59,240 bases of DNA. Origin: Planctomycetota bacterium. Its GTDB lineage: Bacteria; Planctomycetota; Phycisphaerae; Phycisphaerales; SM1A02. The position numbers and the translations under genes were made by a program. Positions 28,801 to 38,300 of the stretch are shown piece after piece (position 1 is the first letter of the stretch; every line of letters starts with the position of its first letter). Under the pieces are notes generated by a model. The model was not told where the DNA came from and made no database searches. It saw only the letters and a program-made list of their open reading frames with translations. Where the stretch lies: positions 1 through 59,240 of the forward strand of contig QWPT01000016.1 of the NCBI GenBank assembly GCA_003671075.1. Reading direction: 5' to 3'.

Positions 28801-29556
28801 TCAGTTGGCGAGCGCGACCTTGATGCTCGATCCGAGCTTCAACTTGGACTCGGCGGTGAGCCCGGGGTTCAACGCAATGATCTGCTTCGACTTCGAGCCA
28901 TTGCCCAGCGAGCGTGCCGCGATCGACCAGAGCGTATCGCCCTTCTTTACGGTGACCGTCTTGTACTTCGCGACGGCGCTTGCGGGTGCAGGTGCGGGCA
29001 CGGGTGCGGGCGCAGGCACGACCACCGGCAGCGACGCTACAGGAGTATCAATCACCTGCGGCACAGCGGATGGATCAAGCACGGTGATGTCGGGGACCTT
29101 GATGGTCTGGCCAACCTTGAGCTTCGTCGGTTCAATACCGTTGTACTGCACCAACTTCGTAGCAAGCGACTTCTTGTTGTAGTACTTCGCCGCGATCTTC
29201 TCGGGGTTGTCGCCCTTGACCACGGTATGGGTGCGCTCGGCGGCAACGATCGGCGCCGCTGGCGGCGTATAGATCGGGTGCTGGAACTCTTCGCGCGCCG
29301 GAGTCGGCTGAACAAGTTGAACGCCACCGATCGTCGCGGGACCATCTGGACCGCGCAGCGGATCGTCACCAAAGTGGCGAACCTCAGCGAGATCATCTTG
29401 ATGACCGGGCAGCGGCTTGGTGGTCTCGTAGCTCACGAGCGTCTCGGGCGATCCGATCTGCGAACCGCGCGCAGAGAGATGATCGGACACCAATATGCCC
29501 ACGAAGAGCAGGAGTCCGAAACCAATGACCATCACCAATTTGTTTTCGCGCGTCAT
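28801..29556 (-). CDS. Membrane-anchored protein with two LysM domains
   Basis: A 251-residue protein with an N-terminal membrane helix (LVMVIGFGLLLFVGILV), a linker, a first LysM domain (HTVVKGDNPEKIAAKYYN ... LKVGQTIKVP), a Pro/Ala-rich spacer (VVPAPAPVPAPAP) and a second LysM domain (TVKKGDTLWSIAARSLGN ... LKLGSSIKV). LysM binds N-acetylglucosamine in peptidoglycan. It has no catalytic domain, so it is more likely an anchor or scaffold than a hydrolase. The ATG at 29556 is favoured by AGGAAG 8 nt upstream. It sits between rsmH and the FtsL-like gene, an unusual place in a division cluster. Confidence 0.85.
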   Translation of the reverse strand: MTRENKLVMVIGFGLLLFVGILVSDHLSARGSQIGSPETLVSYETTKPLPGHQDDLAEVRHFGDDPLRGPDGPATIGGVQLVQPTPAREEFQHPIYTPPAAPIVAAERTHTVVKGDNPEKIAAKYYNKKSLATKLVQYNGIEPTKLKVGQTIKVPDITVLDPSAVPQVIDTPVASLPVVVPAPAPVPAPAPASAVAKYKTVTVKKGDTLWSIAARSLGNGSKSKQIIALNPGLTAESKLKLGSSIKVALAN

Positions 29557-29673
29557 GACTGAGCTTCCTTGCTTCAGCCTTGCTGCTCGCCATCGTCCGT
29601 CGTGCGTCATGCACGTGCCTTCGGATCCGACGACTCTCGCATCAAGATGTTTTTCACAATGTTGCCAACGACT

Positions 29674-30645
29674 TCACGCAGTGACCGAAGGGCCGTCGAC
29701 CATGACAACCCTAAGCTTTGCCGATCGCGCCCGCGGGTTCTCCGCGGATTCGCGATCCGATGCTACCAAAGCTCCAGAAGTAATCTCGTGAACGAGACCA
29801 CTCTTTCGCATGGCGGCGAAACCTTGCTTCACTATGCGATCTTCGAGGCTATGAAACCCGATGATCGCGATGCGTGCCCGCGGTGCGATCCAACTCGGTT
29901 GGCCTTCGTGAGTGCGCTGCGCGGCGCGGCGAATTGAATCGATCAGTGCGTCAAGCGCGCCCATCTCGTCGTTCACCGCGATGCGAAGCGCCTGAAAGGT
30001 CTTCGTTGCCGGATGCATCCGCGAAGCGTGGGCGCGGGCGCCGTAAGACTCCCGAACCAGATCCGCAAGTTGCGCCGTGGTGGTGATCGGCGATACCGCG
30101 CGAACTGCCACAATTTTTGAGGCGATCTTCCGGGCCATTGGGTCTTCGCCGTAGCGCGAAATCAACTCAGCTAAATCACGCTCGCTGCTGGTGGCGATCA
30201 AGTCCGCGGCGGTCATTCCCGACGACGGATCAAGCCGCATATCGAGCGGCCCGTCACGCATGAAGCTCATGCCGCGCGCGGGGTCATCGACTTGCGAGGA
30301 CGCGAAGCCGAGATCGGCGAGCACGAGGTTGGCAACCAGACCGCGGCGATCAAGCTCCCGCCCCACTGACACAAAGCTGCTGTGGATCGCCAAGGGAGCG
30401 ATGCCCGATGCGTCCTGAACCCGAGTGGTGGCGAACGCAAGGTTTGATCGGTCGAGATCAAAGAGCGCGACCTTTCCGGTTGGTCCCAACCGACCAGCGA
30501 TCGCCGCCGCGTGTCCGCCCCGTCCAACAGTCAAATCGACATAGACCTCGCCCTGAGCGGGAGCCAGCCCCTCAATGACCTCTGTGAGCAGTACCGGGAG
30601 GTGTCCTGAGGCGCCATCCGTAATCAGTTTGGAAGACTCATTCAC
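29674..30645 (-). CDS. rsmH: 16S rRNA m4C1402 methyltransferase RsmH (MraW)
   Basis: A 323-residue SAM-dependent methyltransferase acting on C1402 of 16S rRNA. It begins with HLPVLLTEVIEGLAP, has the SAM-binding loop DLTVGRGGHAAAI, VLADLGFASSQVDDPARGMSF (the family signature with FASSQVDD in place of the commoner SSxQLD), and ends with AIIGFHSLEDRIVKQGF. It is usually the second gene of bacterial division/cell-wall clusters, which fits the downstream LysM, FtsL-like and FtsI-type genes. Its ATG overlaps the stop of the upstream WecA-type gene by 4 bp, tying this cluster to the polysaccharide genes. Confidence 0.94.
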   Translation of the reverse strand: MNESSKLITDGASGHLPVLLTEVIEGLAPAQGEVYVDLTVGRGGHAAAIAGRLGPTGKVALFDLDRSNLAFATTRVQDASGIAPLAIHSSFVSVGRELDRRGLVANLVLADLGFASSQVDDPARGMSFMRDGPLDMRLDPSSGMTAADLIATSSERDLAELISRYGEDPMARKIASKIVAVRAVSPITTTAQLADLVRESYGARAHASRMHPATKTFQALRIAVNDEMGALDALIDSIRRAAQRTHEGQPSWIAPRARIAIIGFHSLEDRIVKQGFAAMRKSGLVHEITSGALVASDRESAENPRARSAKLRVVMVDGPSVTA

Positions 30646-32072
30646 GGCTGGCGGTCGCTCGGAGCCGTAACCCCAATGGAAAGCGCGGCCGCTTCCGGCT
30701 TTGGTTCGGCTTCAAGATGGCTCTGCCATCGATTGCGAAGCGCGATCTTCAGCCCAACGGCGCCGATCGCTCCAAAGAGCACAATTGACACGGCGTACAG
30801 AATTCGAAGTCGAACGATCTGCTCGATCGCAAGCGCACCCAGCAGCACGCCCAGAACGCCGAACGAGAACGACAACGCGTACAGGGCGATCACCGCCCGC
30901 TTCACACCGCCCAGCGAACGCTTGGCGATGTGGTGAATGTGATTGGCGTCGGCCGTTGACATCGATACGCCAGCGATCTTGCGCCGCAGAATCGCCAGCG
31001 AGGTGTCCATGATCGGTAGCGCGAAGATGATCAAGCCCGCGAACACCAGGTGGGTGTCGCCCTTGTCCCCGAGCAGGAGGATCGACACGACGACCAAATA
31101 GCCGATCAGCAGGCTTCCGCAGTCGCCGAGAAAAATAACCGCAGGGTTGAAGTTCCACGGCAAGAAGCCCAGCACGCTTCCCAGCAGCGCGAGGCATAAG
31201 ACGATGCGCACGCCGGCCAGTGACTCGAACGGATCGGTGAGGTCGGCGCCCGCGGCCATCATCAGGCTGAGCGCCAGAAGACCCGTCGCCATAATCGCCG
31301 CCGAACCCGAGCAGAGGCCGTCGAGACCGTCGATCAGGTTCATGGCGTTGCAGCCACCGAGCACAAATATTGCAATGATCGCGGTTCCGACCCAGTAGAA
31401 GATATCGCTGGAGTGAATCAGGACTGGCCCGATGGTCATGAGCAGCGTGGTCGCATCGCCAAGGAAAGGCGCAAGCGCTCCCTCGGCAACATGTGTCCCG
31501 ATGTCTTGGACCGCCAGCGCCGCTGCAGCCACCAACTGGCCTGCGATCTTCAGACGCGGGTCCCAACCCCAGACATCGTCGGCAAGCCCGGTGAAGGTGA
31601 TCGCCACGATGCCGATGACGATGGATCCTGGCACAGGTCCGAGCGATCCACCTGGGCCATCGACAATGGCGTAGCTGTAGGCGATCGCCGCCATCACGCC
31701 GAGGAACACCGCAAATCCGCCGAGGTAGGCGATGGGAAACTTGTGTTGCTTGCGCGGATCATTCGGCTTGTCAATGATCTCCATCTCGATCGCAAGCTTG
31801 CGTACGAACGGCGTCGCGATCAGCGTCACCAGAAACGCAATGATGAAGACGCCGGCGTACCCATTGAGGAACTCGAGCGCGCCGAAGCGGGCCGAGCTGA
31901 TGAGCGCGCCTGACTCCACGGACTTCATGGCGTCGGGCCCGATCGAGCCGGTTGGCATCGGGATCTGCAACGACTGACCAATGAGTACAGGATTGAGCAT
32001 CAGGCTTTGCAAGGGGTCCAGCGCTGGATTCAGCATGGGGCTCAGCATGGGGCTCAGCATGGGGCTCAACAT
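30642..32072 (-). CDS. WecA/TagO-type undecaprenyl-phosphate phosphosugar transferase
   Basis: A 476-residue integral membrane enzyme of the MraY/WecA family, with 10-11 hydrophobic segments. Motifs: TGLADDVWGWDPRLKIAGQL, the metal-binding NAMNLIDGLDGL, GDCGSLLIGYL, and the HxHH type signature in STADANHIHHIAKRS, which points to WecA-like rather than MraY substrate use. It would start lipid-linked glycan assembly by moving a HexNAc-1-phosphate onto undecaprenyl phosphate. The N-terminus contains four MLSP/MLNP units encoded by a 12-bp repeat, so the true start could be any of four ATGs (32072, 32060, 32048, 32036). It overlaps the epimerase by 7 bp and rsmH by 4 bp. Confidence 0.92.
   Translation of the reverse strand: MLSPMLSPMLSPMLNPALDPLQSLMLNPVLIGQSLQIPMPTGSIGPDAMKSVESGALISSARFGALEFLNGYAGVFIIAFLVTLIATPFVRKLAIEMEIIDKPNDPRKQHKFPIAYLGGFAVFLGVMAAIAYSYAIVDGPGGSLGPVPGSIVIGIVAITFTGLADDVWGWDPRLKIAGQLVAAAALAVQDIGTHVAEGALAPFLGDATTLLMTIGPVLIHSSDIFYWVGTAIIAIFVLGGCNAMNLIDGLDGLCSGSAAIMATGLLALSLMMAAGADLTDPFESLAGVRIVLCLALLGSVLGFLPWNFNPAVIFLGDCGSLLIGYLVVVSILLLGDKGDTHLVFAGLIIFALPIMDTSLAILRRKIAGVSMSTADANHIHHIAKRSLGGVKRAVIALYALSFSFGVLGVLLGALAIEQIVRLRILYAVSIVLFGAIGAVGLKIALRNRWQSHLEAEPKPEAAALSIGVTAPSDRQP
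32025..32072 (-). repeat. Start-anchored 12-bp tandem repeat (ATGCTGAGCCCC)
   Basis: Four consecutive 12-bp units at the start of the WecA-type gene, each opening with an in-frame ATG: ATGTTGAGCCCC, two ATGCTGAGCCCC and ATGCTGAATCCA. Confidence 0.9.
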
Positions 32073-33124
32073 GGCGCGCCCCCTGAAACCGACGCCGCAG
32101 TTGGAGTGGCGGTGTCGCGCGAAACCAATTCAGTTGCAAGGTCCCGAATCGTCTGCACCAACGAAATCGTCGGCGTGAAATCGATCGCCTCGCGTACGCG
32201 GGTCAAATCGGGTTGCCGCACGGCGAGGTCGTCGAATCCAGCTGCGAATGCCTGGTTGTACGGCACCATTCGAATGCCGCTCTTGGAGCCGAGCGTGCTA
32301 ATCACAAGCCGCGCCAGATCCACGATCGAGATCGACTCTTCGCGGCCGAGATTAAACACTCGCCCGTAGCACTCGGTCGAACCAAGCAATCGCGGAAGTG
32401 CGTTGACCACATCGCGGACATCGCAGAAGCAGCGCGACTGTTTGCCGTCGCCGTGTACCTCGAGATCAATGCCATCGAGCGCCGCACGCACAAATCGCGG
32501 AAGCACCATGCCCCATTCGCCAATCTGCCGCGGGCCAACGGTGTTGAAGAAGCGCACGATGACCGCGGGAAGATCGGACTCGCGGTGGTACGCGAGGGCC
32601 AAGTACTCGTCGATCGCCTTCGAGCACGCATAGCACCATCGGGTGTACGAGGTCGAGCCGTAGACGACATCGTCTTCCTCGCGCATCGGAACCCGCACGC
32701 CTTTGCCATACACCTCGCTGGTCGAGGCAATCAGAATCGGCAGCGAGCTCTGCGCCGCAAAGCGAAGTACCACGCTTGTTTCGTGAATGTTGGTTTCAAT
32801 GGTGTGGATCGGCCGTTCGACCACAAGACGCACGCCAACCGCAGCCGCGAGATGGTAAATGCAGTCGTAGTCGGCGCCAGAAAGCTTCGGCATCACATCC
32901 GACACATCGCCTTCGATCACGCGATAGCGCGCGCAACGCGCGGGCACCGAGCGAACGATCTCCGGATTGGCGCGCCGCCCCGTTGAAAAGTTGTCAACCA
33001 CGGTCACCGAGTGCCCGCGATCGAGCAGCAACTCGGAGAGATGCGAACCAATGAATCCAGCGCCGCCGGTGATGAGCACCCGTTGCGAACGACTATCAGA
33101 GTGGATGTTCGGATGCGTCTTCAC
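32066..33124 (-). CDS. NAD-dependent nucleotide-sugar epimerase/dehydratase (extended SDR)
   Basis: A 352-residue extended short-chain dehydrogenase. The Rossmann motif is RVLITGGAGFIGSHLSELLL, the Ser/Thr is in ASTSEVYGK, and the catalytic YxxxK is in CYACSKAIDEYLAL. The C-terminal half (RFFNTVGPRQIGEWGMVLPRF) resembles UDP-glucuronate decarboxylase or UDP-glucose 4-epimerase families; sequence reading alone cannot separate these. It probably supplies a nucleotide sugar for the exopolysaccharide made by this locus. The start is a GTG at 33124, 33 bp after the tyrosine-kinase-like gene. The last codons overlap the WecA-type start (ATGTTGA). Confidence 0.88.
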   Translation of the reverse strand: MKTHPNIHSDSRSQRVLITGGAGFIGSHLSELLLDRGHSVTVVDNFSTGRRANPEIVRSVPARCARYRVIEGDVSDVMPKLSGADYDCIYHLAAAVGVRLVVERPIHTIETNIHETSVVLRFAAQSSLPILIASTSEVYGKGVRVPMREEDDVVYGSTSYTRWCYACSKAIDEYLALAYHRESDLPAVIVRFFNTVGPRQIGEWGMVLPRFVRAALDGIDLEVHGDGKQSRCFCDVRDVVNALPRLLGSTECYGRVFNLGREESISIVDLARLVISTLGSKSGIRMVPYNQAFAAGFDDLAVRQPDLTRVREAIDFTPTISLVQTIRDLATELVSRDTATPTAASVSGGAPC

Positions 33125-33157
33125 AATGTCGAGTCTTCACCTGCGCTGGCCGTTTTG

Positions 33158-35347
33158 TTACTTGGCTGCGTAGCTGGACATCGCTTCGTAGTTCTTGCGG
33201 AGATATCCACCAGCAGTATTGATCGGACGGTTAAGCACTGCGCCAATGAACTGGCCACGGACATCGCCGAGTTGGTTCACCAGCCGTGCGACCAGACCGC
33301 GCTGCTCCTGGAACGCTCGCACGACAAGAATCGTTCCGTCGACCTTGTTGGCCACCGCAAGCGCATCGCCCGCAACAACCACTGGCGGCACATCGACGAT
33401 CACAATGTCGTACTTGGCGCCGACTTCCTGAAGGAACGAGTCGAACCGCGTGGTGTTCAGCAATTCAAACACCCTGCTCTCCGGAGTTCCAGCCGAAACG
33501 ATGTCTACATTGCCGCCCGCAGATCGGATCACATCGCCAATCGATGCCTGGCCGCCAAGCACATCGCCCAATCCGCGCGCATCAGGCTCGGTGCCCATGG
33601 CTGCAGCGAGATGGCTGCGGCGGAAATTCGCGTCGACGACAAGAACCTTGCGCCCACTTGCCGCCATCGAGTCAGCGAGGTTCGTGACGAAACTAGTGGT
33701 GCCCGCCTCGGGAAGACCGCTGAGGCACGCGATGGACTTAATCGAACCCTGCGCGCATGTCTTGAGCACCTGGCCAGTGATCTGGCGCGAAAGTTCGGCC
33801 GCGATCGACTTGGGTGCGTCGCGCACCACGCGTTCAATTTTCTTCGTGCCCAGTGGATCTTCGGAAAGATCGGGGATCGAGCCGAGCAAGCGCATGCCGG
33901 AGATGGCTGTGAGATCAGTTGCGTAGCGCACTCGGGTGTCGAGGAATTCGCGCAGGAAGATGAAGGCCACGAAGATGGCAAGGGTCAGCACACCGCCAGC
34001 AGGCAGCATGTACTCCCACTTCGGGAAGCTCAGCTGACGCGGGGTAATCGCACGCCTTGCGATATTGACCGCACGAACATCGTCGCGGGCCTTGAGTTGT
34101 TCAAGATTGGCGAGAACCTTCAGCTGCTCTGCACGCGCTTCGAGCAAACGCTCGCGACGCTCCTTGAGCTCGGCCACCATGATGTTGTCGGCCGCGAAGT
34201 CCTTCAACCGAACGGTTTGGGCGACAAGGTCCTTCTCAAATCGCTCCAGCAAACCGCTGTAGCTCTCGACCTGGTCGGCATACTCCTTGAAGTCCGCGTT
34301 GAGGTTGCGACGCAGGATCTGATTGACGATGGCGTCGCGCTCGAGCTCTCCGGCCTTCACCTGAGTTTCGATCGAGCGAACCGCCGCATGATTCGCACCG
34401 AACTTCTTGCGATAAGTCTCCGCTGCAACGCGAGCCTCCTGCACAGCGCTGTTCGAGCGCTGCACCTGTGGGTCCTCTTCGGCGGTGCGAATATCGTCGG
34501 GTGAAGGCTCAAGACGACCTTCCATCTTGGCTTCAGTCTGCGCCTTGCGGCTCTGCGCCATGGTCTGGAGCGATTTGGTCTCGCCAAGCCGTCGAGAGGT
34601 GTCCTCGACCGCCAGGAGCATCTCGTTGCGCTCCTCGTTGGTGGAGGTCATGTTGTTATCGCTGACGAACTTACTGACTTCCTTGGCGAGGCTCAGGAGC
34701 TGTGCGTCGAGATCCTTGAGCTGCTTATCGAAAGTCTGGCGGTTGGCCTCGAACTTCTCGTCATCAGCCGCCTTCTTCACCGCGATGTAGGTGTCGGCGA
34801 TTCGATTGAGAACGATGGGGACATCGCTCGGCACATGGGTCGACCAGGTCAAGGAGACATAGTTGGTGCGCCGCTGATGTCCTGCCGCCAACTCGTCCTC
34901 GAGGTCGTCAACCGCGTCTTCAGCAACGAATCGATCTGAGCTATCGCGGTAATACTCGCTCCACTTGGTCTGCTCGATGTCGCGATTGTTCATCGCCTTC
35001 ATGAGCAGTTCGCGGGTAACGATTTTTGCCGCCTCGGTCTGACCTGCACGCTCGACGCTTTCCTCAGTGCGATCGTCGCGCGAAGTCACATCAGTGGCTT
35101 CGTTGGGCGATTGCTGAAGTTCGAAGAGGACGGTATCGGAGTACAGGGGATAGGTGAATTCGCACACAACCTGTGCTACTCCGCCGATCGCGACTCCGAT
35201 CACCGCCGCAGCGGCAATCTTCCACGCGTGCTGTCGCAGCACGCGAATAGGATCGATTTGGATGGCCGCCGCCACCGGTGCGCCTGCGCGCGCTCGGTTG
35301 GGCTGGGTTCGTGGATCGACGGGGCTCTTGGAGGGTGCAATGCTCAT
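33158..35347 (-). CDS. Polysaccharide chain-length determinant fused to BY-kinase domain with degenerate P-loop
   Basis: A 729-residue Wzc/ExoP-type protein. A Wzz domain with an N-terminal membrane helix (about 37-60), a long periplasmic coiled coil and a second helix (PAGGVLTLAIFVAFIFL) leads to a cytoplasmic kinase-like domain. The P-loop reads G544-LPEA-G549-T550-T-S: the lysine of GxxPxxGK is Thr. Walker A' is D572-A-N574 where Asp is usual at the second position; Walker B D652 is kept (IVIVDVPP). The C-terminus has three tyrosines (Y715, Y720, Y726) as in active BY-kinases. It likely controls polysaccharide export, but ATP hydrolysis and kinase activity are doubtful. Confidence 0.88.
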   Translation of the reverse strand: MSIAPSKSPVDPRTQPNRARAGAPVAAAIQIDPIRVLRQHAWKIAAAAVIGVAIGGVAQVVCEFTYPLYSDTVLFELQQSPNEATDVTSRDDRTEESVERAGQTEAAKIVTRELLMKAMNNRDIEQTKWSEYYRDSSDRFVAEDAVDDLEDELAAGHQRRTNYVSLTWSTHVPSDVPIVLNRIADTYIAVKKAADDEKFEANRQTFDKQLKDLDAQLLSLAKEVSKFVSDNNMTSTNEERNEMLLAVEDTSRRLGETKSLQTMAQSRKAQTEAKMEGRLEPSPDDIRTAEEDPQVQRSNSAVQEARVAAETYRKKFGANHAAVRSIETQVKAGELERDAIVNQILRRNLNADFKEYADQVESYSGLLERFEKDLVAQTVRLKDFAADNIMVAELKERRERLLEARAEQLKVLANLEQLKARDDVRAVNIARRAITPRQLSFPKWEYMLPAGGVLTLAIFVAFIFLREFLDTRVRYATDLTAISGMRLLGSIPDLSEDPLGTKKIERVVRDAPKSIAAELSRQITGQVLKTCAQGSIKSIACLSGLPEAGTTSFVTNLADSMAASGRKVLVVDANFRRSHLAAAMGTEPDARGLGDVLGGQASIGDVIRSAGGNVDIVSAGTPESRVFELLNTTRFDSFLQEVGAKYDIVIVDVPPVVVAGDALAVANKVDGTILVVRAFQEQRGLVARLVNQLGDVRGQFIGAVLNRPINTAGGYLRKNYEAMSSYAAK

Positions 35348-35397
35348 GGCGGTTCTCGGAATCGATCTATCGGGGCTTCCAAGCCCTCACTTGAGTG

Positions 35398-38300
35398 TCA
35401 CTTAAGCGTTGAGAGAAGCTCAGCGATGGAAGCCTTGGTCGGTGGGTCTGGGTTCATCGCGGAAGCAGCAGTGAGTGCTTCACGCGCAGCGGAGTCACGG
35501 TTAAGGCCATGCAATGCCATGGCGCGGTGAAGTTGGACTGACGCGCTGTCGGCGAACTTCCCAGCTCGGTCTGCATAATCAAGACCTTCCTGGAACTGCT
35601 TCTCGGCGATCAGGACAAACGCCAGCGTGTCGAGATATTCGCCACGAGTTGGCTTGAGCTGCACCGCCAAACGCGCTGACGGCAGGGCCTTCTTCGAGTC
35701 TTTGAGGCAATCCACGCACAAGTACGCGTAGTTGTTGAGAACCGCGTCATTGCCCGGAGTGAGCTTGAGCGCCTTCTCGTAGGCCACAACCGCATCGGGG
35801 CACCTACCGGTGAGGTAGTAACTGGTGCCGAGGCGGTCATAAAGAATCGCGCCGAAACCGGGGATCTTCGAGTAGTCGCGATCGGCGAGGGGTTCGAGAT
35901 AACGAATGACCCTCGCTGGCCCAGCGGAGTCGTTGCCGAGCGCAAGGAAGGAGAGATAATCCCATCCCACCGGCGTCGGGTCTCCAGCGCTGACTTCCAT
36001 CAGCAACTTCTCTGCGTCGTCGAGAAGCGCCGGCGCGAAGATCAGCCGCACCGCGGCGTACCACTGCTGCATCGGCTCCACGACGCCAGCGTCGTAATCC
36101 TTCTTCACCACGGCGAATGATTCGCGCAGCGATGTCAGGCCGTCGCCCTTCTCGCCGAGGGCAACGAGCGCCGCACCGAGATAGGCGCGTGCCACTGGAT
36201 TGTCGCGAACAAGGTCACCGCGAGAACGACAAACCTCGATCGCTCCGCGAAAATCGCGGGCGCGGATGCGAGCGTCGAGTGAACGGAAGAAAGTCTGCGC
36301 GTCGGGCTGAAGCTTGTCGGCGCGGGTGTAACACAACGCGGCCTCGGCAAGCCGGCCCCGCTTGGCGAGCAAGTCACCGAGAGTGAAGTGCCATCCCGCT
36401 TCTCCTGGCGCGTAGCTAATCGCTGCACGCAGTGCCTCTTCGGCGCGGTCATAGGAGTTGCTACTGAACAGAAGGTCGACGAGCCGACGCCGCGCGTCGA
36501 CGCTCGTCGGCACGAGGCGCAAGTAGCGGTCAAGTTCAGTAACGGCGCCGTTGATGTCGCCAAGCGCCACCAACACCTCGGCACGGGTGCCACAGGCGGG
36601 GAAGAATGTCGCACCGAGCGCGGTGGCCCGGTCAGCCGCCGCCAACGCTTCCTCGCCACGAGTGCGGTCGCCCGTGAGTTCGAAGAGTTTCCGCTTGACC
36701 ATCGAGTCTTGGATAAATGCCTGCGGGATCGAAGGAGCGAGCAACTTGGCGCGCTGGTACGGCGCAATCGCCTGTTCGTAGGCCGCGCGCGCGCCGACGG
36801 TGTCGACCTTGAGGCGCAGCGCATCGCCTTGAGCCACATAGATCGCGCCGTCGAGCAACTCGGTGCCAAGGTCGCGAGGACCAGTGCCCACCGATGCATC
36901 GAAAGTACGACGAGAATCATCAGGACGAGCAAGGCGCAGATAGCACTCGGCAAGCCGCATGTGCATCGCACTGTTGCTGTCGGGCGTCACCAGCGGCTCG
37001 AGATAGACGAGCGCGAGCTTGTATCGCTCGATGCCCATGAGCATGTCAACGATTGAGCGACTCGCATCGCGGGTCTTTGGATCCTCGCGCTTGATCGCCT
37101 CGGCGAACGATGCGCGCGCGCGATCCTCCGCATCGAGGAAAATCTGCAACTGTCCAAGCACGACCAAGCCGCGCCAGCCCAGCGCCGTGCCGCCCTTGCC
37201 CACCACTGTGACTAACACCTGCTCCGACTCGGTCATTCGGCCAACGGTGCGCAGCATGCTCGCATAAGCGGCAGCAGCGTCGAGGTTCTCTGGTTCGCGG
37301 GCGAGAATATCGAGATAGATCGTCTCGGCGCGCTTGCGCCATTCGTCGCGAACGCGATCGGTTTCGGTCACGCGAACCGACGGCTCGAGCAAGTTCCACT
37401 GATTGTCAGAGTAGACCACCTTGCCGACTTCGTTGGTCACATCTTCACGCTCAGGCGCGGAAATCGCGAGCATCGAGGCGAGCACGATCGCGTTGGCGCT
37501 GTCGATTGGCGCAACGCGATAGCGATTTTCGCGCAGCCGCTGCGCAGTACGGCGATCGCCGACCTGCTGCTCGAGCACGAGCCAGGTGTTTCCAACATCG
37601 TCGTCAAACCCAGCCAGCGAGCGGGCCTGTCGAAGGACCTCGAGTCCGCGAGCGGGGCTGCCTGATCGAACAAGCACTCCGACAAGCAGACGCACCGTTG
37701 TCATGTCGGCGGGGCGACGCTTGTACGCTTCTTCGTAGTTGCGCAGCGCACCATCGATGTTGCCCATCTGCTCCAGCGCCGCGCCGAGCGTTCGGTAGAT
37801 CGTCGACGCATCGACACCGGATTCGATCGAACGCTCAAGCACCTGAGCCGCCTCTGCATACTTTTCCTGAGTCAGCAGCGCGCGCGCACGAAAGATCGGC
37901 GCCTGGGTGCGGTCGCGACCGGATTGTTCGGCCAGCTTTGCCAGCATTTCAGCCGCGGCATAGTCCTTCTTCTCGAGCGCCGAATTGAAGTCAACCTCAA
38001 GAAACGCGGGGTGGGCGCGATCGGCCTGCTCGGCCTTGACGCGCCACTCCTTCGCCGCAGCCGTGAGTCTCGCCGCGTTTGCCTCGGAGGCCTCCGCCGA
38101 CGCAAGCCCAAGACGGCGATCACGATCCGCTTGATCATGCATCGTTTGACCAGTCTGCAGCAATCGCAGATAGGTCATGACTGCGCGCTCCTTTGGATCC
38201 TCGACCGCGCCTTCCGAAAGCGCGATCACGCGATCAACAATGTCTTCGCTGGAGAGCACGGCGTTGAAACGCACGAGCGCAGTGTCGGTGGGAAACACCG

